Notes: generated from the letters alone by a model not told the origin. A DNA stretch of 64,000 nucleotides from Micropruina sp. (GCA_016716635.1 JADJVZ010000013.1:1-64000); one strand, 5' to 3'. Shown: positions 35,261 through 43,797, numbered from the stretch's first letter. A program made the numbers and translations.

Positions 35261-37956
35261 CGCGCACCTCCGGCGACGAATGCCGGCGCGGGGGATCCGA
35301 GCCGGACGTGGGAATCAGGGGTAAGCCCGGGCACACCGGCCGGGTCGAGGGTACCCAGGACGATCGTGGGCACGGGTGTCTCGGAGGGTTCGGCGTCCGC
35401 GGGGCGCAGGCGTTGCTGAGCGAGAATCGCGTCGAGGGCTTCGCGTCCGGCGGCATCCAGCCTGTCGGCGTCGTTCACCACGATCAGCTCGGACGGACGG
35501 CCGAGGGCGCGCGCCGCGTCGGGCGAGGTGCCCTCGATGAAGGTGGCGCGACGGCGCAGTTGGCCGCCTTGTTCGGGCATGGCGAGACCGAGCAGGCGCA
35601 GGTCGCCGGAGGTGAGTTGGGTGCGTCCGCTGAGGGCCAGCAGCAGCGCCACTCTGGGACGCGTGGCTCCGCTCACGACCAGCGTCTGACCCGGCGACAC
35701 GTCCAGATCGACGCCCTCGAAGAGGGTGCCTTCGGGGGTGACCGCGGCGAGTCCCTGGCCGTAGATCGTCTGGGGTGCGTCCGGGGCAGGAAGCGCCTGG
35801 ACGCGTAGCTGATGGGCGAGGACTTCGCCCTCGACGTCCATCACGGGCATCTTTTCTCGGAGGATCCGCGGGAGCCACCACGCCCGTCCGTGGAGCAGCT
35901 TCATGACCGCGGGGCCGAGCGTCATCCGGACCACAAACGCATCAATGGCCACACCAATAGCGAGCCCGAAAGCGATCGGTTTGATGGCTCCGTCGCTGGC
36001 GGGCACGAAGAAGCCGAAGACGCTCACCATGATGAGCGCGGCCGCGATGACCACTTTCGCCGAGTGGACGAACCCCTCTTCCGTCGGGTTCGTGTGGTTG
36101 CCGTGGACGTACTCCTCGCGCATGCGGGAGGTGAGGAAGACCTCGTAATCCATGGCCAACCCGAACAGGATGCCCATCAAGATGATCGGCATGAAGGAGA
36201 TCACCGGCGCCGCTTCGGGCAGGTTGATGATCTGCCTCCCGACGCCCTTGTTGAACACCAGGGTGACGATCCCGAAGGCGGCGCCGACGCTGAGCAGGTA
36301 CCCGAGCGCGGCCTTGATCGGCACCCAAATCGAGCGGAACACCATCGTCAGCAGCACCAAGGACAACCCCACCACGAAGATCGCGAAGGGCAGCAGGGCG
36401 TCCGTGAGGCGTTGGGTGACGTCGAGCGCAACGGCCGTGTAACCCGTCACGAAGGCGCTGACGTTGTATTTGGATTTCCAGTCGACGGCCTTGTTCTGCA
36501 GGGCCCGGACGAGGTCGATGGTGGCGTGATCGTCCGGACCCGTGGTCGGAATGACCTGAATCAGCATGGTGTCGGCGTTGAGGTTCGGGACGGCCATCGC
36601 GACGAGCTTCACGCCGGGCATGGCCTGGATGTCGGCCTTGATGCCGTCGATGATCCCCAGGGGATCGGTCGATTCGACGATCGTCCCGGTGACGATCAGC
36701 GGTCCGTTGTAGCCGACCCCGAAGCGTTGGGCGACCAGGTCGTAGGTCACTCGATCGGCGGAGCCGGGGGCGTTCGTCCCGGAGTTGGGGAGGGCCAGGG
36801 TGAGGTCCTTCGCTGGGATCGCGAGCGCCCCGAGCACCAACACCACGGCCGCGATCGTGACGGCAGGCCACTTGGTGACGACGCCGACCCACCAGTGGGA
36901 CGCCCGTCCGCTGGCGACCTTGCTCCCCTTCTTCGAGCGCAGCCGATCGCCGGCCAGGCCCAACATCGCGGGTAGCAGCGTCAGGGCGAGCGCGACCTCG
37001 ACCGCAACCGATGCGGCGGCGAAGGCGCCCATGACACCCAAGAAGGGGATCCCGGAGATGGCCAGCCCAGCCAGGGCGACGATCACGGTGAGGCCCGCGA
37101 AGACCACCGCGGCCCCGGAGGTGGCGGTGGCGCGGCAGGCGGATTCCTCGACCTCCATGCCAGCGGCTAGCTGGTCCCGGTGCCGCGAGACGATGAAAAG
37201 GGCGTAGTCGATGCCCACGGCGAGGGCCAGCATCAGCGCCAGGATCATGGTGGTGGAGTTGATCGGCGTGATGCCCGCGGCCGTCTTGATCAGCATGAGC
37301 GAGGCGGCGGCGCCGACCACGGCGAGCAGGATCGGCATGAGGGAGGCCCACAGCGATCCGAGCACGATGATCAAGACGATGATGGCTACCCCGACACCCA
37401 ACAGGTCCACGATGGTGACCTTCGGCAGCGAGACCGCGAACAGCTCGCCGCCCACGTGCACCTCTGATCCCGGGATGGCCGCCTGCAACGCGGCGGCCTG
37501 CTCGAAGAGCATCTCGCGCTGGGCGTCGGTCATCGTCGAGGTGCTGATGCCGTCCTTGGCCCGGACGCTGAGCAGCCCCGCCGTGCCGTCGTCCGAAATC
37601 ATCCCGAGGACGTGAGAGTCGTACGGCAGCATGACGTAGCTGACCCAGGGCAGGTCGGTCATCTTGGCGGCGTGGGCCTCGATGGCAGCGCGGACGCTGG
37701 GGGTGTTGACGGTTTCGCCCTTCGGGGCGAGCACCAACACGGACGCCGAGCTTTCCGCGGCCTGGGGGAACGTCATGCGCATCTGGTCCAACGCGGTCTG
37801 CGACGTGGCGCCCGGGATGCGGAACTGGTCGTCGAAGTTGCCTCCCACGGTGGCCGTGAGGCCGGCGAGAACCGCGAGGACGAGCACCCAGAGCGCAATA
37901 ACGCGCCCGGCGTGGCGGTAGCACGCCCGGGCGAGGCGGTAGATCATCGACGACAC
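35257..37956 (-). CDS. MMPL/RND family exporter fused to a degenerate ABC-ATPase-like domain
   Basis: 899 residues from GTG 37956 (AAGGG seven bases upstream; ATG 37947 is an alternative). Residues 1-700 are an MMPL transporter: two six-helix bundles and two extracytoplasmic loops, with VGIDYALFIVSRHRDQL and GILFGLAMDYEVFLTSRMREEY holding the proton-relay Asp residues. The last 197 residues are unusual. GTLFEGVDLDVSPGQTLVVSG follows the strand order of an ABC nucleotide-binding domain. Where Walker A (GxxGxGKST) should be it reads SGATRPRVALLLALSG, and the Walker B region reads SELIVVNDADRLDAAG. SGDLRLLG matches the conserved 'SG.v.l.G' turn. ATP hydrolysis looks unlikely. It is coupled to YhgE. 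Confidence 0.88.
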   Translation of the reverse strand: MSSMIYRLARACYRHAGRVIALWVLVLAVLAGLTATVGGNFDDQFRIPGATSQTALDQMRMTFPQAAESSASVLVLAPKGETVNTPSVRAAIEAHAAKMTDLPWVSYVMLPYDSHVLGMISDDGTAGLLSVRAKDGISTSTMTDAQREMLFEQAAALQAAIPGSEVHVGGELFAVSLPKVTIVDLLGVGVAIIVLIIVLGSLWASLMPILLAVVGAAASLMLIKTAAGITPINSTTMILALMLALAVGIDYALFIVSRHRDQLAAGMEVEESACRATATSGAAVVFAGLTVIVALAGLAISGIPFLGVMGAFAAASVAVEVALALTLLPAMLGLAGDRLRSKKGSKVASGRASHWWVGVVTKWPAVTIAAVVLVLGALAIPAKDLTLALPNSGTNAPGSADRVTYDLVAQRFGVGYNGPLIVTGTIVESTDPLGIIDGIKADIQAMPGVKLVAMAVPNLNADTMLIQVIPTTGPDDHATIDLVRALQNKAVDWKSKYNVSAFVTGYTAVALDVTQRLTDALLPFAIFVVGLSLVLLTMVFRSIWVPIKAALGYLLSVGAAFGIVTLVFNKGVGRQIINLPEAAPVISFMPIILMGILFGLAMDYEVFLTSRMREEYVHGNHTNPTEEGFVHSAKVVIAAALIMVSVFGFFVPASDGAIKPIAFGLAIGVAIDAFVVRMTLGPAVMKLLHGRAWWLPRILREKMPVMDVEGEVLAHQLRVQALPAPDAPQTIYGQGLAAVTPEGTLFEGVDLDVSPGQTLVVSGATRPRVALLLALSGRTQLTSGDLRLLGLAMPEQGGQLRRRATFIEGTSPDAARALGRPSELIVVNDADRLDAAGREALDAILAQQRLRPADAEPSETPVPTIVLGTLDPAGVPGLTPDSHVRLGSPAPAFVAGGAR

Positions 37957-37982
37957 AATCGGACCCTTGCTCAATACGATGT

Positions 37983-38013
37983 TGTATCGGATACAGTAAC
38001 GCATCGGATACAG
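37983..38013. promoter_or_regulatory. Candidate TetR operator between tetR and the MMPL gene
   Basis: The 96-bp divergent gap holds TGTATC-G-GATACA (37983-37995), a perfect 6-1-6 palindrome. ATCGGATACAG occurs twice (37986 and 38003), 17 bp apart, followed by GTATCGG. This spacing and symmetry suit dimeric TetR repressors. The site would control both the transporter operon and the regulator itself. Confidence 0.55.
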
Positions 38014-38052
38014 CTTCGTATCGGCCGATCTTGGGGAATGGAAGGAGCGTGC

Positions 38053-38676
38053 GTGACCGAACTCAGTGCCCGCCGCAGCGCCACCCGCGACCGTCTGATC
38101 GAGGCCGCCATGACCGTGTTCGCCGAGCGCGGCGTCGGCGGCGCCACCGTCGAGGTCATCTGCGAGGCAGCCGGCTTCACCCGCGGCGCCTTCTACTCCA
38201 ACTTCGATTCCAAAGACGCCTTGTGCCTGGCCGTCCTCTCCGCCCAAGCCCAGCAGAACCTCGCCGCCACCGAAGGGGCAATCGCCGGGCTCAGCGACGA
38301 AATGACCACCGCGTCAGTCGACGACCTCGTCGGACGTGCGGTGCAGTTGTTCCTGAGCTCGCAGCGGCACGATCTGACGTGGGTGATGGCGGCCTCGGAG
38401 CTACGCCTCTATGCCGCGCGCGAGGCGTCCCTTCGGCCCGAGTACGTGGCCGACGTCGCGCACATGAGCGAGCTGTTCGCCACCATGATCAGCGAGGCCG
38501 CCGCCCAATGCGGACTCACCTTCATCCTGCCGCCCCTCGAAGCTGTGTCGGTGCTCCAAGCGGTCTACGAGCACACCACCATCATGGGCCTGATCGAAGG
38601 TGCCGCCCCCGACTCCCCCGCCCCCGGCGACCGCCTGGCCGCGGTCTTCCGGTCGATGCTGCGTCCGCTCGACTGA
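38053..38676 (+). CDS. TetR/AcrR family transcriptional regulator
   Basis: 207 residues from GTG 38053 with GAAGGAG five bases upstream. The N-terminal helix-turn-helix reads TRDRLIEAAMTVFAERGVGGATVEVICEAAGFTRGAFYSNFDSKDALCLAV, a clear TetR_N domain with the 'GFtrGAfYsNF' recognition region. The C-terminal ligand domain is not assigned to a ligand. It is divergently transcribed from the MMPL-YhgE operon with palindromes between, the usual layout for a repressor of an export pump. Repeat A1 follows its stop after 45 bp. Confidence 0.92.
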   Translation: MTELSARRSATRDRLIEAAMTVFAERGVGGATVEVICEAAGFTRGAFYSNFDSKDALCLAVLSAQAQQNLAATEGAIAGLSDEMTTASVDDLVGRAVQLFLSSQRHDLTWVMAASELRLYAAREASLRPEYVADVAHMSELFATMISEAAAQCGLTFILPPLEAVSVLQAVYEHTTIMGLIEGAAPDSPAPGDRLAAVFRSMLRPLD

Positions 38677-38721
38677 CGCTCGGCCCGAACGAGCGAGAGC
38701 GCCCGGAGCCGCGCTAGCTGC

Positions 38722-38797
38722 ACCCAACTCATGCAGAATCTGCGGCCTGAGGTTCGTGGGCGCCAGCAGGTCCAAGATTCAGCATGATTTGGATGGG
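38722..38797. repeat. Palindromic repeat, family A (copy A1)
   Basis: Opens ACCCAACTCATGCAGAATCT and closes AGATTCAGCATGATTTGGAT, with the inner arms complementary at 11 of 12 positions and a less ordered centre. It shares its ends with copies at 3432, 39505 and 44513 (the last inverted). It begins 45 bp after the tetR stop and forms the left edge of a region bounded by B1 and B2. Confidence 0.65.
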
Positions 38798-38847
38798 GCT
38801 GGGCTGGATATGGGGCGGCAGAGACAAGAGGGGCCTTCGGTGGTGTA

Positions 38848-38990
38848 CCCCCGCTGCTCATTGTTCGACGCCGTCCCCGGCCGTCAAGAGCGCCTGTCGG
38901 CGTCCCTGCGGGATGGCCTGCGGCCACCCTTGACCGCCAGGACCCCGACGTCATTTGTGGCAGCTACGGGATCACCCCCAGGAGTGGGGA
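38848..38990 (+). repeat. Repeat B, copy B1 (left arm of a long inverted repeat)
   Basis: About 143 bp beginning CCCCCGCTGCTCATTGTTCG. Its reverse complement recurs at 39345-39488 with most positions identical by eye (shared blocks GGCCGTCAAG, CCACCCTTGAC, CCAGGACCCCGACGTCAT, GGATCACCCCCA). A third, same-direction copy of the first 100 bp is at 44166. It is not coding in any recognised way. Confidence 0.75.
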
Positions 38991-38991
38991 G

Positions 38992-39288
38992 TCAAAGGTC
39001 CATCTGGGTCGGCGGCAGGCGGGTTAGTCGAAGTCTTGGTTCCCGGTTTGCACCGAAAGCGGGCGCTAACAGCAGATTCGTGTCAGTCGACGAGCTAGCG
39101 ATGAGCATCACATGCCCCTGACAAGGGGCGATGAAGATGGGCCTTTCGTCAAGAGACGCAGAATCGTTGTTGGAGGCACGCTTCCCGCTCAGGGAGAGCT
39201 CGAACGGCCGAAACGCGCGTGGGTTGCCCCATGTGGCGCCCAACCCTGACCGAAACGTGCCCGCCAGCGCCAGCCATGGAGCTGACAT
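38992..39288 (-). CDS. Small ORF in the core between inverted repeats B1 and B2 (98 codons)
   Basis: Lies wholly inside the 354-bp core of the inverted-repeat structure. ATG 39288 has AGGAGG about nine bases upstream; a second ATG closer to the site is out of frame. Codon positions show only mild GC bias, weaker than in neighbouring genes. The protein (MSAPWLALAGTFRSGLGATW ... LPPTQMDL) is basic and not recognised. It could be cargo of a small mobile element or a chance frame. Confidence 0.2.
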   Translation of the reverse strand: MSAPWLALAGTFRSGLGATWGNPRAFRPFELSLSGKRASNNDSASLDERPIFIAPCQGHVMLIASSSTDTNLLLAPAFGANREPRLRLTRLPPTQMDL

Positions 39289-39344
39289 CCATGGGTGCCT
39301 CCTAGGGGGACGCGAAGGTCACCAAGCCAACGGCTTCGACGGGT

Positions 39345-39488
39345 CACCCAGTCTTGGGGGTGATCCGTTAGCTGCCTTCCATGACGTCGGGGTCCTGGCA
39401 GTCAAGGGTGGCCGGAGGCCATCCCGGAGGGACGCCGCAGGCGCCCTTGACGGCCGGGAACGGCGTCAAACAATGAGGCAGCGGGACA
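39345..39488 (-). repeat. Repeat B, copy B2 (right arm, inverted)
   Basis: The reverse complement reads CCCGCTGCCTCATTGTTTGA and continues collinear with B1 to GGATCACCCCCAAGACTGGG, a match over about 144 bp. With B1 it could fold a long stem around the 354-bp core. It ends 16 bp before repeat A2. Confidence 0.75.
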
Positions 39489-39504
39489 CCCCGCCGCCAC
39501 CCTC

Positions 39505-39579
39505 ACCCAACAAATGCAGAATCCCCGCCGTGATGCGCGTGGGCGCAGGCAGATCAAAGATTCAGCCTGATTTGGGTGG
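39505..39579. repeat. Palindromic repeat, family A (copy A2)
   Basis: Opens ACCCAACAAATGCAGAATCC and closes GATTCAGCCTGATTTGGGT. It sits 24 bp past the stop of the minus-strand alcohol dehydrogenase, where it could act as a 3' hairpin. It has the same orientation as A1, and the pair A1/A2 encloses the B1-core-B2 segment. Confidence 0.65.
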
Positions 39580-39603
39580 AGTTCTGACGGAATCGGGTCC
39601 GGA

Positions 39604-40617
39604 TTAGGGCTTCAGCATCACCTTGATGGCGGTGCGGTCGTCCATGGCCTTGTAGGCGTCGGAAACTTCCGACAAGGGCAGGGTCAGGTCGAAGACCAAA
39701 CCCGGATTGATCTTGCGTGCCAGCACGAGATCGAGCAGGTGCGGCAGGTACTGGCGGACGTGCGCCGGGCCGCCCTTGATGCCCTTGTTCTCCCAGAAGA
39801 GGCGATCGACCGGGAGCGAACCGTGCGGAACGCCCAGCAGGCCGATCATGCCGCCGGGACGGCAGGCGTCCACGGCCTGAAGGCGCGCCTCTTCGGTGCC
39901 GACGCACTCCACGACGCAGTCCGCGCCGATGCCGTCGGTCAACGCCTTGATGGCGGCGACGCCGTCTGCGCCGCGCTCGGAGACGATGTGCGTCGCGCCG
40001 AACTCGCGGGCAATGGCCTGGCGATCGGCGTGGCGGCTCATGGCGATGACCTCGCTGGCCCCCAGTTGGACGCACGCCAACACCGCGCACAGCCCCACCG
40101 CGCCGTCACCGACGACCACGACACTGCTGCCGGGTCCGACGCCAGCGCTGACGGCGCCGTGCCAGCCGGTGCACATGACGTCCGACAAGGTGAGAATGCT
40201 GGGGATGAGGTCCGCGTCGGGCTGGCCGGGGGTGGCGACGAGCGTCCCGTCCGCCTGGGGAATGCGGATGCGGTCGGCCTGGCAGCCGTCGTAGCCGCCG
40301 CCGTGCAGACAGTTACATTGCGCGCCCTTGCGGCAGACCGCGCAGGTGTTGTCCGAGAAGGTGAAGCCGCCGACGACGAAGTCGCCGACCTTGATCGTGG
40401 TGACGGCGTCGCCGACCGCCTCGACGATGCCCACGTATTCGTGGCCGATCGGCGTGGGCTGGTTGACCGGGGAGATGCCGCGGTAGCGCCACAGGTCCGA
40501 CCCGCACACGCAGGCGGCGACGGTCTTGATGATCGCGTCCGTGGGCTCAAGGATCACCGGCTCGGCACGCTCCTCATGACGGACGTCGCCGGGGGCGTGA
40601 ATGACTGCTCCAAACAT
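39604..40617 (-). CDS. Zinc-dependent alcohol dehydrogenase
   Basis: A 337-residue medium-chain dehydrogenase/reductase. Catalytic zinc ligands are Cys in ACVCGSDLWRY and His-Glu in PIGHEYVG. The structural zinc loop is CAVCRKGAQCNC plus a nearby Cys. The Rossmann motif is VVVVGDGAVGLCAVLAC (GxGxxG). It oxidises an alcohol or reduces an aldehyde with NAD(P); the substrate is not evident, and the GD/GGYDGCQAD region fits the 'zinc-dependent alcohol dehydrogenase' group of uncertain specificity. It lies 37 bp downstream of the carboxymuconolactone decarboxylase gene, same strand. Confidence 0.9.
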   Translation of the reverse strand: MFGAVIHAPGDVRHEERAEPVILEPTDAIIKTVAACVCGSDLWRYRGISPVNQPTPIGHEYVGIVEAVGDAVTTIKVGDFVVGGFTFSDNTCAVCRKGAQCNCLHGGGYDGCQADRIRIPQADGTLVATPGQPDADLIPSILTLSDVMCTGWHGAVSAGVGPGSSVVVVGDGAVGLCAVLACVQLGASEVIAMSRHADRQAIAREFGATHIVSERGADGVAAIKALTDGIGADCVVECVGTEEARLQAVDACRPGGMIGLLGVPHGSLPVDRLFWENKGIKGGPAHVRQYLPHLLDLVLARKINPGLVFDLTLPLSEVSDAYKAMDDRTAIKVMLKP

Positions 40618-40654
40618 GGGGTTCCTCTCAGAATGGGGGCTGGAAGACGAAGGA

Positions 40655-41422
40655 CTAGGCGTCCGTCGGGTTGGTATCGAGGGTCGCGAGGACGCGCAGC
40701 GCGGCGGAGGCGCGAGGGAAGCCGACGTAGGGCCAACAGTGCAGCACGGCGGCCAGCAGGGTCGAGAGCGACGTCCCGAGCTTGAGATTCGCGAGGGCGT
40801 GGGGACCCAACTGGAACTCCGTGCCCCCCAGCGCCGTGAGGCAGATCAGGACGACGAACTCGCGCTCCGCCGCGTCGAGTCCGCCACGGGTGTAGAAGTC
40901 GCCGAAGCCGAATTCGGTCAAGAAGGTGGGAATGGCGTCGGCAAAGGGGGCCGGCAGACCCGCGTAGAGCGCGCGGATCTCGTCGCCGTACAGGGGACCT
41001 TGAATGGCCCAACCTGCCTTCCGGCGCTCGTCATCGGTCACAGTGCCCTGTGGCGGGAGCGGCAGGTCGATGCCGCGGTCGGTGAGCACCTCGTTGAGCA
41101 CCCCGATGGCCTGCAACGTGCGGGGGAATCCGATGAACCCGGCGCAGGTGTAGATCGCCTCGCGTAGCGCCACGGGGCTGTTGCCGACGTTCAGGGCACC
41201 CCCGAGGTGGGCCTTCAATTGCGGCAGGGTGCCCAGCGTGGTGAGGCAGACGACCGCGACGAGCTCCCGATGGGCATCATCGAGGTCGCCCGTGGTGAAG
41301 ACGTCGGCGAAGATGAACGTCCGCAGGATGCGTCCGAACTCGGGGTCGAGATCGGGGGCATTGGTGTCACGCGGCCCGAAGAGCCGAGCGTAGGTTTCCT
41401 CGCTGACCTGTTCCCTGTCCAT
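40655..41422 (-). CDS. Carboxymuconolactone decarboxylase family protein (two CMD domains)
   Basis: 255 residues containing two AhpD/CMD-like helical domains in tandem: one around DDAHRELVAVVCLTTLGTLPQLKAHL ... ALREAIYTCAGFIGFPRTLQAI, the second around DAAEREFVVLICLTALGGTEFQLGPHALANLKLG ... LLAAVLHCWPYVGFPRASAAL. The typical CXXC of peroxidase-type members is absent and only single cysteines remain near those positions, so a peroxidase role is unlikely. It sits 21 bp after the Nudix gene and 37 bp before the alcohol dehydrogenase. The three look like one transcription unit. Confidence 0.85.
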   Translation of the reverse strand: MDREQVSEETYARLFGPRDTNAPDLDPEFGRILRTFIFADVFTTGDLDDAHRELVAVVCLTTLGTLPQLKAHLGGALNVGNSPVALREAIYTCAGFIGFPRTLQAIGVLNEVLTDRGIDLPLPPQGTVTDDERRKAGWAIQGPLYGDEIRALYAGLPAPFADAIPTFLTEFGFGDFYTRGGLDAAEREFVVLICLTALGGTEFQLGPHALANLKLGTSLSTLLAAVLHCWPYVGFPRASAALRVLATLDTNPTDA

Positions 41423-41443
41423 GCGGCGCCCTTCTGTCGTGGT

Positions 41444-42115
41444 CTAGGACGACCCTAACCACCCCCGGGCCGGATACCGAGGGGTGAGAGGGGTACCCCT
41501 GGTGCCCCTCTGCTCTGAGGTGGGCGGACGGTTGCCGCGTTTGGTCCCGGCCTCCCGGAGCTGAAGGGCGTACCGCGTGACGCCCGTGATGGTCAGGATG
41601 TCGTGGATTTCGCCGCTGGCAATCCTGGCAAGCACGTCGTCGAGCGACGCCCACCGGAGGGCCAATTCCTCGCTCGGTTCCGGCGCGGCCATGCCGGCCC
41701 GCAGTCCCGTAGCCAGGAACAGCACGCCACGCTCGTCGGTGACCGAGTTCGAGAGCGAGAACCTGGCGAGCACCTGCCATGCCGAAGACTCGTAGCCGGT
41801 CTCCTCGGCGAGCTCGCGGCGCGCCCCGACCAGCGGGTCCTCATCCAGCGGCGCGCCACCCGCGGGGATCTCCCAGCTGTAGGCGTCCAGCGCGTAGCGG
41901 TGCTGGCCGACCAGCAGCAGCCGTCCCTCGTCGTCGACCGCGACCACACCCACGGCCACGTTGCGGAAGTGGACGACCCCGTAGATGCCCGGGCTGCCGT
42001 CGGGCTGGTCGACCTCGTCGTGGACCACTTCGATCCAGGGGTTGGCATAGGCGACAACCCGGCTCCGCCGGCGCCACGGACCCACGGCGAGGGGGGACGG
42101 CTCGGAATCGCTCAC
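41444..42115 (-). CDS. Nudix hydrolase (ADP-ribose pyrophosphatase-like)
   Basis: 223 residues from GTG 42115. The full Nudix box is present, GGAPLDED then PLVGARRELAEETGY (GX5EX7REUXEEXGU), in the context EIPAGG, as in ADP-ribose/NDP-sugar pyrophosphatases that split nucleotide diphosphate compounds with Mg. The N-terminal strands VVAYANPWIEVVHDEVDQPDG also fit that group. The C-terminal 35 residues are Arg/Pro-rich and probably unstructured. It is the first gene of the minus-strand Nudix-CMD-ADH run and is divergent from the CoA-disulfide-reductase-like gene. The operator at 42153 may therefore affect it. Confidence 0.9.
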   Translation of the reverse strand: MSDSEPSPLAVGPWRRRSRVVAYANPWIEVVHDEVDQPDGSPGIYGVVHFRNVAVGVVAVDDEGRLLLVGQHRYALDAYSWEIPAGGAPLDEDPLVGARRELAEETGYESSAWQVLARFSLSNSVTDERGVLFLATGLRAGMAAPEPSEELALRWASLDDVLARIASGEIHDILTITGVTRYALQLREAGTKRGNRPPTSEQRGTRGTPLTPRYPARGWLGSS

Positions 42116-42152
42116 GCCACAGACGGTACCGCCCCCACCACAACGGCCCATA

Positions 42153-42170
42153 TATACCCCCTGGGGTATA
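42153..42170. promoter_or_regulatory. CsoR/CstR-type operator
   Basis: TATACCCC-CT-GGGGTATA is a perfect 8-2-8 palindrome of the form bound by CsoR-family repressors (A/T-flanked runs of C and G). It lies 11 bp before the ATG of the oxidoreductase-rhodanese gene, whose operon ends with a CsoR-family gene, so autoregulation is the natural reading. Confidence 0.8.
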
Positions 42171-42180
42171 AGTTGGACCC

Positions 42181-43797
42181 ATGAAGACAGTCATTGTGGG
42201 CGGGGTCGCGGGTGGGATGTCCGCGGCCACCAGGTTGCGTCGGTTGGACGAGAGCGCCGAGATCATCGTCTTCGAGCGCTCCGGCAACGTGTCCTTCGCC
42301 AACTGCGGCCTGCCCTACTTCGTCGGCGGGGTCATCGAGGAGCGTGGGGCGTTGCTGCTGCAGACGCCGGCCAGCCTGAAGGCCCGCTTCGAGTTGGACG
42401 TCCGCACCGGCCACGAGGTGCTGAGCATCGATCGTCCGGGCAAGTCCGTCCGGGTGCGAAACCTCGCCACGGGGGCCGAGTTCGACGAAACCTACGACGC
42501 GCTCGTGCTCTCCCCCGGCGCGGCCCCGTTCGTCCCCGACTTCCCCGGCGCGGATCAGGCCCTTCGCCTGCGCAACATCGAGGACGTGGACGCCATGGCG
42601 GCGGCCGTCGCGGCGCAACCGCCGTCCGGACCCGTCGTCGTGCTCGGCGCGGGATTCATCGGCCTCGAAATGGCCGAGAACCTCACCCACCGAGGCCTCA
42701 AGGTCAGCGTCGTGGAACTCGCGGATCAGGTACTGGCTCCCCTCGACCCCGAGATGGCGACGTTGGTCCAGCACCGGCTGGAGGCCAACGGCGTGAGCGT
42801 GCGGACGGGCGTCCAGGTGACGTCCTTCGTCGAGGGCGTGGCCACCCTCTCCGACGGTTCCGCCCTTCCCGCTGGGTTGTTGGTGGCGGCGATCGGCGTG
42901 CGTCCGGAATCGTCCCTCGCTCGGGACGCTGGCCTGGACGTGAACAGCCGCGGCGCCATTCTCGTGGACGCCCACCAGCGCACCTCCGACCCCGCCATTT
43001 ACGCCGTCGGCGACGCCGTCGCCAAGGTGGACGCCATCGGCGGCGGCGAGGCGATGACGCCGCTCGCCTCGCCCGCGAACCGCCACGGCCGCCTGGTCGC
43101 AGACGTGATCGCCGGGCGCGACGTCTCGGCGGCGCCGGTGTTGGGCACCGCCATCGTGGGGGTCTTCGGCCTCCAGGCAGCCGTCACGGGCTGGAACGAA
43201 AAGCGCGCGAAGGCCGAGGGTCGTCCGGTGCGGATCATCCACACCCACCCCGCCAACCACGCCGGGTACTACCCGGGCTCGCAGGGCATGAGCCTCAAGC
43301 TCGTCATCGACGCCGCCACGGACGCCATCCTGGGCGCCCAGGGCGTCGGCGAAAACGGCGTCGACAAGCGCATCGACGTCATCGCCACCGCCATGCGAGG
43401 CGGGCTGCGGGCGTCCGATCTGGCGGATCTCGAACTGGCCTACGCGCCGCAGTTCGGGTCAGCCAAAGACCCGGTGAACATGCTCGGCTACATCGCCGAG
43501 AACCTCGCGACCGGCACCACCGAGACCATCCAATGGCATGAATTGCCGGACGAACTCGCGAAGGGCACCCAGCTCATCGACGTCCGCACGCCCGCCGAGT
43601 TCGAGCGCGGCGGCATCCCCGGCGCGGTCAATATCCCCCTGGACGACCTGCGCTTGCGCCTCGCCGAGGTGGAAGATGGCGCGATCGTCCACTGCCAGGT
43701 GGGTTTGCGCGGACACATTGCCGCTCGAATTCTGAACCAACATGGCCTCCGGGCCCGTAACCTCGATGGGGGTTACCGCACATGGGCGCACAGCTGA
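42181..43797 (+). CDS. CoA-disulfide-reductase-like FAD/NAD(P) oxidoreductase with C-terminal rhodanese domain
   Basis: 538 residues. The FAD-binding N-terminus MKTVIVGGVAGGMSAATRLRRL is followed by the active-site motif SFANCGLPYFVGG (Cys42), which marks CoA-disulfide/persulfide reductases. The second nucleotide fold is VVVLGAGFIGLEMAENL, with IYAVGDAV after it. The last 100 residues are a rhodanese domain (QLIDVRTPAEFERGGIPGAVNIP) with its catalytic Cys505 in IVHCQVGLRGH. Such fusions (CoADR-Rhd) reduce CoA or small-thiol persulfides with NAD(P)H and handle sulfane sulfur. It is 11 bp upstream of the CsoR-family gene and has a CsoR-type operator at its promoter, so it is most likely induced by reactive sulfur. 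Confidence 0.93.
   Translation: MKTVIVGGVAGGMSAATRLRRLDESAEIIVFERSGNVSFANCGLPYFVGGVIEERGALLLQTPASLKARFELDVRTGHEVLSIDRPGKSVRVRNLATGAEFDETYDALVLSPGAAPFVPDFPGADQALRLRNIEDVDAMAAAVAAQPPSGPVVVLGAGFIGLEMAENLTHRGLKVSVVELADQVLAPLDPEMATLVQHRLEANGVSVRTGVQVTSFVEGVATLSDGSALPAGLLVAAIGVRPESSLARDAGLDVNSRGAILVDAHQRTSDPAIYAVGDAVAKVDAIGGGEAMTPLASPANRHGRLVADVIAGRDVSAAPVLGTAIVGVFGLQAAVTGWNEKRAKAEGRPVRIIHTHPANHAGYYPGSQGMSLKLVIDAATDAILGAQGVGENGVDKRIDVIATAMRGGLRASDLADLELAYAPQFGSAKDPVNMLGYIAENLATGTTETIQWHELPDELAKGTQLIDVRTPAEFERGGIPGAVNIPLDDLRLRLAEVEDGAIVHCQVGLRGHIAARILNQHGLRARNLDGGYRTWAHS

Noticed and set aside
38722..38797. A repeats as integron attC sites
   Set aside because: The ACCCAAC end fits the inverse core site RYYYAAC, but the other end reads TTTGGGT or TTTGGAT and lacks the required GTT triplet. 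No integron integrase or cassette array is present.
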